64,000 nt of DNA from Aminobacter aganoensis (GTDB taxonomy: Bacteria; Pseudomonadota; Alphaproteobacteria; Rhizobiales; Rhizobiaceae). The stretch lies in NCBI RefSeq assembly GCF_014206975.1, contig NZ_JACHOU010000007.1, positions 124,001-188,000 of the forward strand, in the 5' to 3' direction. Made by a program: the position numbers and the translations under genes. The notes below the pieces were generated by a model. The model worked only from the letters and a program-made list of their open reading frames with translations, had not been told where the DNA came from and did not search any database. Below are positions 18,043 to 26,936 of the stretch, piece after piece; the stretch's first letter is position 1; every line of letters begins with the position of its first letter.

Positions 18043-21000
18043 TCACGCTTGGGTGAGTCGAGCAAGGGCGGCGTCCATTGCCGCGGGAGGCAGAGCGATC
18101 AGCCGGGGCGCTTCGGTGAAGAGCAGGGCGGCGGTAACCGCCTTGCCGGGATAGAGCGGCTGGAGCAGCGCCCGGTAGAGCGCAAGCTGGACGACATAGG
18201 CATTGGGCACCTCGTCGAGCGAGGCCGGCGGGGCAGCGTTGGTCTTGTAGTCGACGATCAAGACCTCGTCATGCGTGACCGCCAGCCGGTCGATCTTGCC
18301 CGACACCGAGCGCGGGTTGCCCCGGATGTCGAGGCTGCCCATGACCGCAACTTCGGCACGGGAAGCCGGCGCAAACAGCGGTGCGAAATCATCGTCGTCG
18401 AGAACGGAGAAAACCGAGGCCAAGGCCGAGCTTCGCTGCGCATCATCCCAGTGCCGGCTGGCGCGGGCGAGATAACGTTCGGCGGCCTGGCGCCGCTCCG
18501 CTGGGTCGAGGCGCGGCAGCATCTGCAGCAGCCGGTGCAGCGCCGAGCCGCGGGCGATGGCAAAGGCCGGCTCGGCATCGGCATCCAGCACCGGCGAGCG
18601 ACCTGAAATCACCGGCTCCTCGACCTCCTCGATCAGCGCCGATGCACCCGACGGTGACAGCGGCCGCGGCAGGTCCTCGAAGGGCGGCGGACGGTCGAAC
18701 AGGCTTTCGGGCAGCGGAGCCGGCGCGGCAAATTCGGCCGCCTCGCGTTCGGGCGCGATTTCCGCCGCGCCCGACAAGGGCGTGACCCGGAAGCGATGCA
18801 CTTCGAGGTCGGCGACGACGGGATGGTCGCGCAGCTCGCTCTCCGACGCGGCCGACAGCGCCCGGCTGACGATGGAGTGCCAGGTGTTGCTGCCCGGCGC
18901 GCGCTTGCCATGGTAGCCACAGACGATGAGACGATCCTCGGCACGGGTCATGCCGACATAGAGCAGGCGGCGGTATTCGTCGTCGGCCAGTTCGCGCGCG
19001 GTGAGAGCCGCCCCCTTGGAAAAGGCATTGGCGACGTCGGCGCCGGCGCGCCAGAGGTAACCCTTGCCGTGCCAATGTCTTCCGCGCGGCATGAACGGCA
19101 TCAGGCGTGGCAGATGCTGGTCGCTGAACGGCGCCGAGCCGCTGTCGACCAGGAACACCACAGTCGCCTCCAGGCCCTTGGCGGCGTGCGCGGTCATGAT
19201 GCGGACCTCGTCGCGGGTCTGGTCCATCTCGCGCTTGATCTCGGGACCGGCGTTTTCCAGCGTCGACAGGAAGGCTTCGAGGCCGGGCAGGCCGGTGCGC
19301 TCCTCCGCCAGGCAGAAGTTCAGGAACTCGTCGAGAATGTCGCCGGCTTCCTGGCCGAGGCGGGAGATCATCTTCTTGCGCACGCCGTCGCGGGCGCGCC
19401 CGCCCGAGAGCACGCCGGAATAGAATTCGAAGACCGGCCGGAAGGCCGCTTCGGTGGCCCAGGCGTCGAGCTGTTTGGCGACCACTTCCAGGGCCGAATC
19501 GGTCTCGGCGGCATCACGCAGCGAGGCAATCAACGAGCGGCTGCGCGAGCGCTCGGAGGCGAGCGCAAACAGCGCCTCCTCGGAGAAGCCAAAGATCGGG
19601 CTGCGCAGCACGGCCGCCAGCGACAGGTCGTCCTCGGGCTGGATGAGGAAGCGGCCAAGCGCGATCAGGTCCTTGACCGCGATGTGGCCGGGAAGGCTGA
19701 GCCGGTCGGCGCCGGCGACCGGGATGTCGCGGCGCTTGAGGGCGCGTGACAGCGCATGGACGAAGCGGTCGCGCTTGCGCACCAGCACCATGACATCGCC
19801 GGCACGCAGGCGTTTTCCCGTGCCCTCGATGACCTCGCCGTCGTCGAGCCACTTGCGGATGGTCGCGGCCACCTGTTCGGCCACCACGACGGCCGGGGCA
19901 TGGGCATGGTCGATGGGCTTGCGCCAGTCGTCAGGCTCGTCGACCACGTCGGTGCCGACCGAAGGCCAGACCTCGACATAGCCCGGCGCCCCGGCGCGGA
20001 TGGCCTTGTGGCTGGGCGGTTCGGGCGCACGGGTGACGCCACGACGGACCGTCGGATCCTCGAACACGCGGTCGACGGCCGACAGCACGTCATCGGTCGA
20101 GCGGAACGACCAGGTCAGCGTGACGTCCTCGAAGCGCGCTTCGGCGGCGCGGATGCGGGCGGCGAATTCGTGCTTGCTGTCGTCGAAGGATTCGGGCGCC
20201 GCCCCCTGGAAGGAATAGATCGACTGCTTCTCGTCGCCGACGGCGAAGACGGTGCGATGGACATGGTCGCGGGCGCCTGAGCCGGAGAAGAACTCTTCGG
20301 CCAACCGCTTCACCACCTCCCACTGGTCGGGGCTGGTGTCCTGTGCCTCGTCGAGCAGGATGTGGTCGATGCCCTTGTCGAGCTTGTATTGCACCCATGG
20401 CCCGGCGTCGGGGCGGGCGAGCAGGTTGACCGTGCGGGTGATGAGGTCGTTGAAGTCGAGGAAGCCGCGGCCGGTCTTGAGCCGCTCGTAGCGGGCGATC
20501 AGCCAGTCGGCGATGGTGAGGGCGGCGCGTGTCGCCTCGAGCATGCGGAAATGGGCGAGGCGGTCGGCGGCGCGCATGATCGCCTCCGATGTTGTTTGGT
20601 ACCGCTCGGGCAGGTCGGGCAGGCGGTCGAGCAGCGCCTTCTTGAAGGCGCTCTGCGTATAGGGATCGCCGTCGGCCTTGAGGAAGGCGTCAGCGAGCAA
20701 TCCGAGGCGCCGGATCGGGTCCGGCTCGACATAGGCAAGCCGGGCGAAGGGCAGGATGTTGTTGAGCACGCTGCGCGCGTCAGTCGCGTCGGCCGCGGCG
20801 GCGAAGGCGTCGAAGAAATCGGGTTCAAAGCCGGGCAGCGGCCAGATCAAGGCGGCGATGCCTTCGGCGCTGTCGCCCTGGGAAAAGCCGAATTCCTCGT
20901 AGAGTGCGCCGAACGGCCAGGCAAAATCCATGACCTGGCCGATGAAGGCGCGCAGGCCGTCGCGCTTGGCGACGATCTCGGAGAGCAGGGCGTCGAGCCC

Positions 21001-21573
21001 CGCCTCGCCGCCGCGCTCCAGCACCATGGCGAAGGCCTCGGCCAGTTCGGGATTGGCAGCACCGCCGGTCACCATCTCGCGCCGCGCGGTGGCAAACAGC
21101 GTCGCCTCCATCTGCGGGTCGAGCATCTCGAAATGGGCGGCGATGTTGGCCTCGAGCGGAAACTGGTGCAGCACCGACTCGCAGAAGGCGTGGATGGTCT
21201 GGATCTTGAGGCCGCCCGGCGTCTCCAGCGCCTCGGCGAAGAGCCGGCGGGCACGGCGCAGCATAGGCCGGTCTGGCCGCGCGCCATCGAGGGCGGCGAT
21301 GCGCTCTGCCAGCTCCAGATCCGGCAGCATGGTCCATTCCGACAGGTTGGCGAAGACGCGGTTCGACATGTTGGCGGCGGCGGCGCGCGTGTAGGTCAGG
21401 CAGAGGATCTTCGACGGATCGGTGCCGCGCAGCAAAAGCCGCATAACGCGCTGCGACAGCACGTGGGTCTTGCCCGAGCCGGCATTGGCCGACACCCAGA
21501 CGGAGTTGCCGGGATCGGAGGCCCGTGCCTGGCGGTCGGCTGTTTCGGTGGGTACGAAGAACTTCTTCTTCAT
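18043..21573 (-). CDS. addA: Double-strand break repair helicase-nuclease AddA
   Basis: The 1,176-residue subunit starts at the ATG at 21573; the frame remains open to 22152 but that part overlaps addB. Walker A is VSANAGSGKTHVLSQ (P-loop at 30-36), followed by UvrD-type motifs such as CLTYTRAAAANM, DEAQDTSPDQWEV and VGDEKQSIYSFQGA. The C-terminus carries a RecB-family nuclease (GKIDRLAV... then IVDYKTN). AddAB resects double-strand ends for recombination, the alphaproteobacterial counterpart of RecBCD. The start overlaps the addB stop by 4 bp. Confidence 0.96.
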   Translation of the reverse strand: MKKKFFVPTETADRQARASDPGNSVWVSANAGSGKTHVLSQRVMRLLLRGTDPSKILCLTYTRAAAANMSNRVFANLSEWTMLPDLELAERIAALDGARPDRPMLRRARRLFAEALETPGGLKIQTIHAFCESVLHQFPLEANIAAHFEMLDPQMEATLFATARREMVTGGAANPELAEAFAMVLERGGEAGLDALLSEIVAKRDGLRAFIGQVMDFAWPFGALYEEFGFSQGDSAEGIAALIWPLPGFEPDFFDAFAAAADATDARSVLNNILPFARLAYVEPDPIRRLGLLADAFLKADGDPYTQSAFKKALLDRLPDLPERYQTTSEAIMRAADRLAHFRMLEATRAALTIADWLIARYERLKTGRGFLDFNDLITRTVNLLARPDAGPWVQYKLDKGIDHILLDEAQDTSPDQWEVVKRLAEEFFSGSGARDHVHRTVFAVGDEKQSIYSFQGAAPESFDDSKHEFAARIRAAEARFEDVTLTWSFRSTDDVLSAVDRVFEDPTVRRGVTRAPEPPSHKAIRAGAPGYVEVWPSVGTDVVDEPDDWRKPIDHAHAPAVVVAEQVAATIRKWLDDGEVIEGTGKRLRAGDVMVLVRKRDRFVHALSRALKRRDIPVAGADRLSLPGHIAVKDLIALGRFLIQPEDDLSLAAVLRSPIFGFSEEALFALASERSRSRSLIASLRDAAETDSALEVVAKQLDAWATEAAFRPVFEFYSGVLSGGRARDGVRKKMISRLGQEAGDILDEFLNFCLAEERTGLPGLEAFLSTLENAGPEIKREMDQTRDEVRIMTAHAAKGLEATVVFLVDSGSAPFSDQHLPRLMPFMPRGRHWHGKGYLWRAGADVANAFSKGAALTARELADDEYRRLLYVGMTRAEDRLIVCGYHGKRAPGSNTWHSIVSRALSAASESELRDHPVVADLEVHRFRVTPLSGAAEIAPEREAAEFAAPAPLPESLFDRPPPFEDLPRPLSPSGASALIEEVEEPVISGRSPVLDADAEPAFAIARGSALHRLLQMLPRLDPAERRQAAERYLARASRHWDDAQRSSALASVFSVLDDDDFAPLFAPASRAEVAVMGSLDIRGNPRSVSGKIDRLAVTHDEVLIVDYKTNAAPPASLDEVPNAYVVQLALYRALLQPLYPGKAVTAALLFTEAPRLIALPPAAMDAALARLTQA

Positions 21574-24500
21574 TCCTCGCCCTCCGAACCGCCGTCGCCA
21601 CCGGCCGACCATTCGAGAACGCGGGCGAGATGGTCGTAGTCGCCATCGGTTTCGCCCTCGCGGAAGGGCAGCGCGCGGGAGAGATAGCCCGTCGCCGGAT
21701 CTTCGTAATGCTGGAGCAGCTGCTCCAGCCGCGTCCAGGCCTCCTCTGACAGCTCCGCCGCCGACTTGGGCTTGCGGTTGTGTTCGAGGATCGATTCCTC
21801 GAACACCTCGCCATTGGGCTTCAGCCTGACGAAGGCCAGCTGCGACGGCTCGCGCTGGCCAAGCTCGCGGAAGGCGCCGCGACGGAGCAGCGCGCCTTCG
21901 AGCGCCAGCTGCGGCGCGATCAGCGTATGGGCCTGCGCCTTGGACGGCGACGAGCCGGTCTTGTAGTCGATGATGTCGGCCATGCCGCCGGCGAGCAGGT
22001 CGATGCGATCGGCGCGGCCGGACAGCGTGATACCGGTGCGGCCGACTTCGGTGGCGGCAGCACCTTCCTCGGCATGGCGGCTGGCGACGGCGGCGGCGCG
22101 GCTGCGCTCCCATTCGAGGATGCCTTCTGCCATGCGCTCGAAACGCGGCCACCAGACCGCCTCGACATCGGCGGGCAAGGCGGCCTCGGCGAAGCAGTGC
22201 CTGCCGGCGGCGATGAGCACGTCGAGCGCCTGCGGCGCGCGCGGGTCGCCGACCGTTGCCGAGAAGAGGTGCAGGATGTCGTGAAACAGCGTGCCGCGCT
22301 CGGCTGCGCCGGGATCTCGCACCAGCGGATCGACGGGCATCAGCCCAAGGATGCGGCGGGCATAGACGGCGTAGGGGTCGCGGCGCAGCGTCTCGATCTC
22401 GGTGACGGAGAAGCGGCGGGGGCGCACCACGACCGCCGGCTTGGGCTCCGGTCGGGCAGCGAAATCTGTCTTGTCCCCGGCGTCGAGCTGGCGAGCCCAG
22501 CCAAGCAGCGCTGCACCGCGCTGGCGCAACACGGCGGCATGGTCGGGACCGACATAAGTCAGCAGGCGCTGCAACCAGCGCGACGGCACGGCCGGCGCGT
22601 CGCCCGAGCGGGCGGAGCGCGACAGGACGACGTTTTTCGCGCCCAGCGCCATCTGGAAATCATGGGCGGCGAGGCCGATGCGGCGCTCAGGCGGTTCGAG
22701 GTCGATGCCCGACTTCATGACCCGCGACATGAAACGGTCAGCCTCGGCCTTGCGCGGCCAGCTGCCTTCGTTGAGGGCGCCGATGACCAGCGTGTCGACG
22801 GTCAGCAGGCGCGCTTCGAGCGCGCCCCAGATGGAGATGGCGCGGTCGGCGCCCTGCGACGGCTTCACCGCCTCGGGGGCGACAAGCGCGTCGAGCACGT
22901 CGGGCCACTCGACCGCGGCGAAACCGAACGATGCCTGGGCCGAGACAAGCCCACGGAGCGCTTCCGCCAACTTGGCGCCGGCGTCGCCGTCATAAAGCAC
23001 AGCCAGCCCGCCAAGTTCGTCGCGCCCGAGGTTTTCCAGCGCTTCGACCGTCGCGCGGACGATAGCGCCGAGGTCGACGGCCTCGTCGCCACGCAGTGCG
23101 GCGAGCGGCGCCACCGCAGCGACCAGCCGGGCCGCAACGTCACGCGCGTCTTCGATGCGGCGGACATTGACGCGGTCGAACCAGAAGGGTTTTCGCGACG
23201 CGTCGCCGATGCCGGCAAGGCGCCCGTCGAAATCCTCGGCGAGCCGAGCGACATCGGGCCGGCCAACGCCGCCGCGCAGCACCACAAGCTCGATGGTTTC
23301 GGCGGCGCGCCTGACGATGTGGCGATCGAGCCCGAGCCGCAGCAGCGGATGCTTGAGCAGCGACAGCACGGCGACGGGATCGCCGGGGCGGATCGCCGCC
23401 TCGACCATGGTGCGCAGCAGGGCGGCGGGCGGGGTGTTGGCCAACGGAACGCCGCCGGAATCGTCGGCCTGGATGCCGAAGCGGCGGAGTTCGGCGGCGA
23501 CGCGGCGGGCAAGGTTACGATCGGAGGTGACAAGAGCGGCGCGATGGCCGTCGGCGGCAACGGCCTCGCGTAGCGCGATGGCGATGGCGGCTGCCTCGTC
23601 GCGCTCATGGGCGGCTTCGAGCAGCGTGATGCCGGCAAGGGCATCCGAAATTTCGGCGTCGCTGACGCTGCCGCGCTTTTCGGCCCAGGCGTCGGTGGTC
23701 TCGGCCGGGCGCAGCGCCTCGCCGACGATCGTCGCACGGCGGACCAAGGCGGGAGACGGCGTGCCCAGTTCCTCGACGTCGCCGCGCAGGATGCCGATCT
23801 TGCCGATCAGCTTGGCGAGGCCGTATTGCGGATGGCCGAGGACCGAGGCGCGGAGATCGGGCGCGGTGATGGCCTCGAAGGCAACCTCATCGAGCGTCGC
23901 GTCGAGCCCGGGCAGGACGACAGCGCCGCGCGGCAGGCGGGCGATGGCCGCCAACAGTTCGGCGGTCGCAGGAATCGAACCGGTGGACCCGGCGGCGATG
24001 ACCGGTCCGGCGGGTGGACTGCGCCTGAGGCGCTCGGCCTCGAGCCGGATCAGGGCGCTGCGATGCGCGGCCGGATTGGACTGATCGCGCTCGGCGAGCA
24101 GGTCGGGCCAGACCGAGGTGACGATGGACAGGAAGTCGAGCGTGACCTGCCACCAGCTGGACAGCTCGCCGGAGACGAGGCCGCCGAGCTTGGCCCAATC
24201 GGAGCCTTCGGTCTCAATCTCGTCCATCAGCCCGGCGAGATCGCGCGCCAGCCAGATGGCGTCGGCGGCGGAGGCCGGCACCACGACTTCTTCCTCGAAC
24301 AGCGCGGCGACATGGGCCGGCAAGCGGCGCTTCCAGGCGCGCACGAGGGGTGCCAGCATGAGCAGCCGATCGACCGACGAGATCGGCGGCGCAAGGTCGA
24401 GAGCGCCAGCGCCTTCGGTCTCGAAGGCGGCCTCGTCCTCGTCGAATTCGCCAAGCGGCTTGATGACCGGCAAAATGGCCGAGCGGCCGCCGGCGGCATC

Positions 24501-24695
24501 GACGAAGACGCCGCGCAGGGCGCGCGCGGCGCGGCGCGTCGGCACGTAGATGGTGACGTCGGCCAGCGCCAGCGGGTCGCCGTCGAAGCGGAAGTCGGGG
24601 ATCAGGCGGCCGTCGAGCAGGGATGCCGCCAGCGTCGGCAGGAAGGGCGTGCCGGGCGGGATGGAAAAGACGCGTGGCGACGCGCGGCCGCTCAT
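21570..24695 (-). CDS. addB: Double-strand break repair protein AddB
   Basis: The 1,041-residue partner of AddA has an inactivated helicase-like region with an N-terminal RVFSIPPGTPFLPTLAASLLDG, and a C-terminal PD-(D/E)XK nuclease at GRADRIDLLAGGMADIIDYKTGS. This is the alphaproteobacterial AddB type. It overlaps both murU upstream (4 bp) and addA downstream (4 bp), so nuclease and helicase subunits are made in a coupled way. Confidence 0.95.
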   Translation of the reverse strand: MSGRASPRVFSIPPGTPFLPTLAASLLDGRLIPDFRFDGDPLALADVTIYVPTRRAARALRGVFVDAAGGRSAILPVIKPLGEFDEDEAAFETEGAGALDLAPPISSVDRLLMLAPLVRAWKRRLPAHVAALFEEEVVVPASAADAIWLARDLAGLMDEIETEGSDWAKLGGLVSGELSSWWQVTLDFLSIVTSVWPDLLAERDQSNPAAHRSALIRLEAERLRRSPPAGPVIAAGSTGSIPATAELLAAIARLPRGAVVLPGLDATLDEVAFEAITAPDLRASVLGHPQYGLAKLIGKIGILRGDVEELGTPSPALVRRATIVGEALRPAETTDAWAEKRGSVSDAEISDALAGITLLEAAHERDEAAAIAIALREAVAADGHRAALVTSDRNLARRVAAELRRFGIQADDSGGVPLANTPPAALLRTMVEAAIRPGDPVAVLSLLKHPLLRLGLDRHIVRRAAETIELVVLRGGVGRPDVARLAEDFDGRLAGIGDASRKPFWFDRVNVRRIEDARDVAARLVAAVAPLAALRGDEAVDLGAIVRATVEALENLGRDELGGLAVLYDGDAGAKLAEALRGLVSAQASFGFAAVEWPDVLDALVAPEAVKPSQGADRAISIWGALEARLLTVDTLVIGALNEGSWPRKAEADRFMSRVMKSGIDLEPPERRIGLAAHDFQMALGAKNVVLSRSARSGDAPAVPSRWLQRLLTYVGPDHAAVLRQRGAALLGWARQLDAGDKTDFAARPEPKPAVVVRPRRFSVTEIETLRRDPYAVYARRILGLMPVDPLVRDPGAAERGTLFHDILHLFSATVGDPRAPQALDVLIAAGRHCFAEAALPADVEAVWWPRFERMAEGILEWERSRAAAVASRHAEEGAAATEVGRTGITLSGRADRIDLLAGGMADIIDYKTGSSPSKAQAHTLIAPQLALEGALLRRGAFRELGQREPSQLAFVRLKPNGEVFEESILEHNRKPKSAAELSEEAWTRLEQLLQHYEDPATGYLSRALPFREGETDGDYDHLARVLEWSAGGDGGSEGEE

Positions 24696-25423
24696 TGCAC
24701 CCCTGCCAGGGCCCTTTTCACCGCAGCCTCGGCCGGCGCGATGGCGTCGGGCGTGCCGACGGTGATCCAGCTGCCCTGCATCTGCATGCCATGGAGGCGG
24801 CCGGCCGATATCGCCTCGTCGAAATAGCGGTTGAGCGAGGCGGGAGTGGCGGTCGCGCCGGCGAAGATGCGAGGGTGGATGATGGCGGCACCGGCATAGA
24901 TCAGGCCGTCGGGCGCACCCCTGGCACGACTCAGCCGGCCGTCCGGTGCGACGAGAAAGTCGGTGCCGCCGAAATGGCCGGTCGCCTGGTCGAGAGCCGC
25001 GAGCATGATGAGAATATCCATGCGCTCATCGTCCCAGGCAAGGGCGAGGCGGGTGAGATTGGGCTTGCCCTCGTCGATCCAGAAGGTGTCGGCATTGACG
25101 ATGTAGAACGGTTCGGCGCCGAGCCCGGGCAGCGCCTTGACGATGCCTCCGGCGGAATCGAGCAGGCCGTCGCGCTCGTCGGAGATGGCGATGCGCGGAG
25201 CGATGCGCGAAGCGGCATGCGCGACGATCTGGTCAGGCAGGTAATGAACGTTGACGACGGCCTTGTCGACGCCCGCTTCGGCAAGGCTGTCGAGGCCCCA
25301 GTCGAGCAGGGTCTTGCCGGCAATTTTCACCAGCGGCTTGGGGATCGTGTCGGTGATCGGCCGCATGCGCTTGCCGAGACCGGCCGCAAGGACCATGGAG
25401 ACGGACGGGATCTTGGCACTCAC
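24692..25423 (-). CDS. murU: N-acetylmuramate alpha-1-phosphate uridylyltransferase (MurU-like)
   Basis: The 243-residue nucleotidyltransferase begins SMVLAAGLGKRMRPITDTIPKPLV, the G-x-G-x-R-M nucleotide loop with the conserved P-K-P-L, and has the metal site FYIVNADTFW. MurU turns MurNAc-1-phosphate into UDP-MurNAc. The assignment as MurU rather than a general sugar nucleotidyltransferase rests on the gene directly upstream encoding an AmgK-type kinase, the preceding step. Overlaps of 4 bp with both neighbours imply coupled translation. Confidence 0.88.
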   Translation of the reverse strand: MSAKIPSVSMVLAAGLGKRMRPITDTIPKPLVKIAGKTLLDWGLDSLAEAGVDKAVVNVHYLPDQIVAHAASRIAPRIAISDERDGLLDSAGGIVKALPGLGAEPFYIVNADTFWIDEGKPNLTRLALAWDDERMDILIMLAALDQATGHFGGTDFLVAPDGRLSRARGAPDGLIYAGAAIIHPRIFAGATATPASLNRYFDEAISAGRLHGMQMQGSWITVGTPDAIAPAEAAVKRALAGVQ

Positions 25424-26931
25424 GCGTCAAACTCCTCGAGCAGGCGGTTGTCGCGGTAGAAGTCGCGCAGGTCGGCCAGGGCGGGATGCGCCAGAGCGCG
25501 GTGCAGATAGTCGCGGATGCGCGGCAGGTGCTTGAGATATTGCGGCTTGCCGTCGCGGCGGTCGAGGCGGACGAAGATGCCGAGGATCTTCGAGTTCCGC
25601 TGCGCCGCCATGATGGCGTAGGCCTCGCGGAAGGCGGGCTCGTCGAAGCTGCCTGCGGCATGGCGTGCGGCGACATAGGCATCGACGGTGGTCCGCTCGA
25701 TGTCGGGCGAGACGGTGACCCGCGCGTCCATGGCGAGCGACGCGACGTCGTAGGCGACCGGGCCGATCAGCGCATCCTGGAAGTCGACGATGCCGAGCCG
25801 GTCGAAACCTTTCTTCTCCCCGCGCCAGATGATGTTGGGCGAGTGATAGTCGCGCAGCACCAGGCCGTGTTGCTTGTCGGCGAGACGGTCAAAGACGGCG
25901 TTCCACGCGGCATGGTAGCCGTCGCGCAACGCGTCGGAAGCGGGCGCGCCGGTGACGGCGGGCACGTACCAGTCGACCAGCAGGTCGACCTCGATCATCA
26001 GCGCATCGCGGTCGAAGGGTGGGACCTGGTGGACGACGCCGGGCGCTGCCTCAAGGCGATCGTCCCACTGTTTCCCGTGAATCATCGCCAGCAGCTCGGC
26101 AGCGGCGGCGTAGCGCTCGGCGATGGGCTTGCCCACGGGGTCGAGGAAAGCGCCGGTGCCGAGATGCTCGAGCAGCAGGAAGCCCTGGTCGAGATCGTGG
26201 GCGACGATGCCGGGCACGGTGACGCCGCCTGCGGCGAGCGCACGATCGATGGCTACGAAGGCAGCGACCGTCTGGGCCGTGTGGGCGATCTCGGCATAAG
26301 GCTTGCCGTCGCGGACGGGCGGTCCGAGGACCAGCCTTGGCGAATTCATCAGCACGAGCGGAGCCTGGCCTTCCGGCGTGACGGTTTCGTAGCCTCGGGC
26401 CGAAGCGTCGCCGGTGAAGCGGGCACGGCGGGCGTCGCCGAAATCGGCCGAAACGAGGAAGTCTCGCATGGCGAGCGAACGGGCGATGCGGTCGAAGACC
26501 GGGCCATCGCCCGAGATGACGATGCGGCGGCCATCGCCCTCGTGCTCGATGGCGAGCCGCAGGCTGACAGCGGGCATCGCTTCCGCCGCTCGCTCGGGCC
26601 ACTCGACCAGCGCGACACCAGAAGCGACCGCTTCGTCGAAGCCGAGCTCCAAGAATTCCTCCGAGGAAGACAGCCGGTAAAGGTCGAAATGATGGACGGG
26701 GACAGGCGTGTCGTAGCTCTGCACCAGCGTGAAAGTCGGGCTCGGCACTTCGTGCGCAGGATCACCGGCGAGCGCCCGGATCAGGCCGCGCGCCAGCGTC
26801 GACTTCCCGGCACCGAGATCGCCGTCGAGCAGGAGCACGTCACCCGGCTTGACCGCCATGGCGAGGTCTTCGCCCAGCCGCGTGGTGGCGGCCTCGTCGG
26901 GCAGGAAGCGCTCCAGCGATCTGGCCGCCAT
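25420..26931 (-). CDS. TsaE-AmgK fusion: tRNA t6A ATPase joined to amino-sugar kinase
   Basis: This 503-residue protein has two parts. Residues about 1-150 are TsaE, the ATPase of the tRNA threonylcarbamoyl-adenosine complex: P-loop LLLDGDLGAGKSTLARGL, then PSPTFTLVQSYDTPVPVHHFDLYRL. From about 160 to the end is an aminoglycoside-phosphotransferase fold like AmgK, with GFLLLEHLG, the catalytic LRDYHSPNIIW and the metal site IVDFQDALIGPVAYD. AmgK phosphorylates MurNAc/GlcNAc at C1 for MurU downstream. The fusion is seen in other Rhizobiales, to my knowledge. It starts 5 bp after divL. Confidence 0.92.
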   Translation of the reverse strand: MAARSLERFLPDEAATTRLGEDLAMAVKPGDVLLLDGDLGAGKSTLARGLIRALAGDPAHEVPSPTFTLVQSYDTPVPVHHFDLYRLSSSEEFLELGFDEAVASGVALVEWPERAAEAMPAVSLRLAIEHEGDGRRIVISGDGPVFDRIARSLAMRDFLVSADFGDARRARFTGDASARGYETVTPEGQAPLVLMNSPRLVLGPPVRDGKPYAEIAHTAQTVAAFVAIDRALAAGGVTVPGIVAHDLDQGFLLLEHLGTGAFLDPVGKPIAERYAAAAELLAMIHGKQWDDRLEAAPGVVHQVPPFDRDALMIEVDLLVDWYVPAVTGAPASDALRDGYHAAWNAVFDRLADKQHGLVLRDYHSPNIIWRGEKKGFDRLGIVDFQDALIGPVAYDVASLAMDARVTVSPDIERTTVDAYVAARHAAGSFDEPAFREAYAIMAAQRNSKILGIFVRLDRRDGKPQYLKHLPRIRDYLHRALAHPALADLRDFYRDNRLLEEFDA

Positions 26932-26936
26932 GAAGC

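Noticed and set aside
18043-22152. Extension of addA to a 1,369-residue protein
   Set aside because: The first 193 residues overlap addB and are Arg-rich, non-conserved; the ATG at 21573 with an ATGA overlap is the real start.
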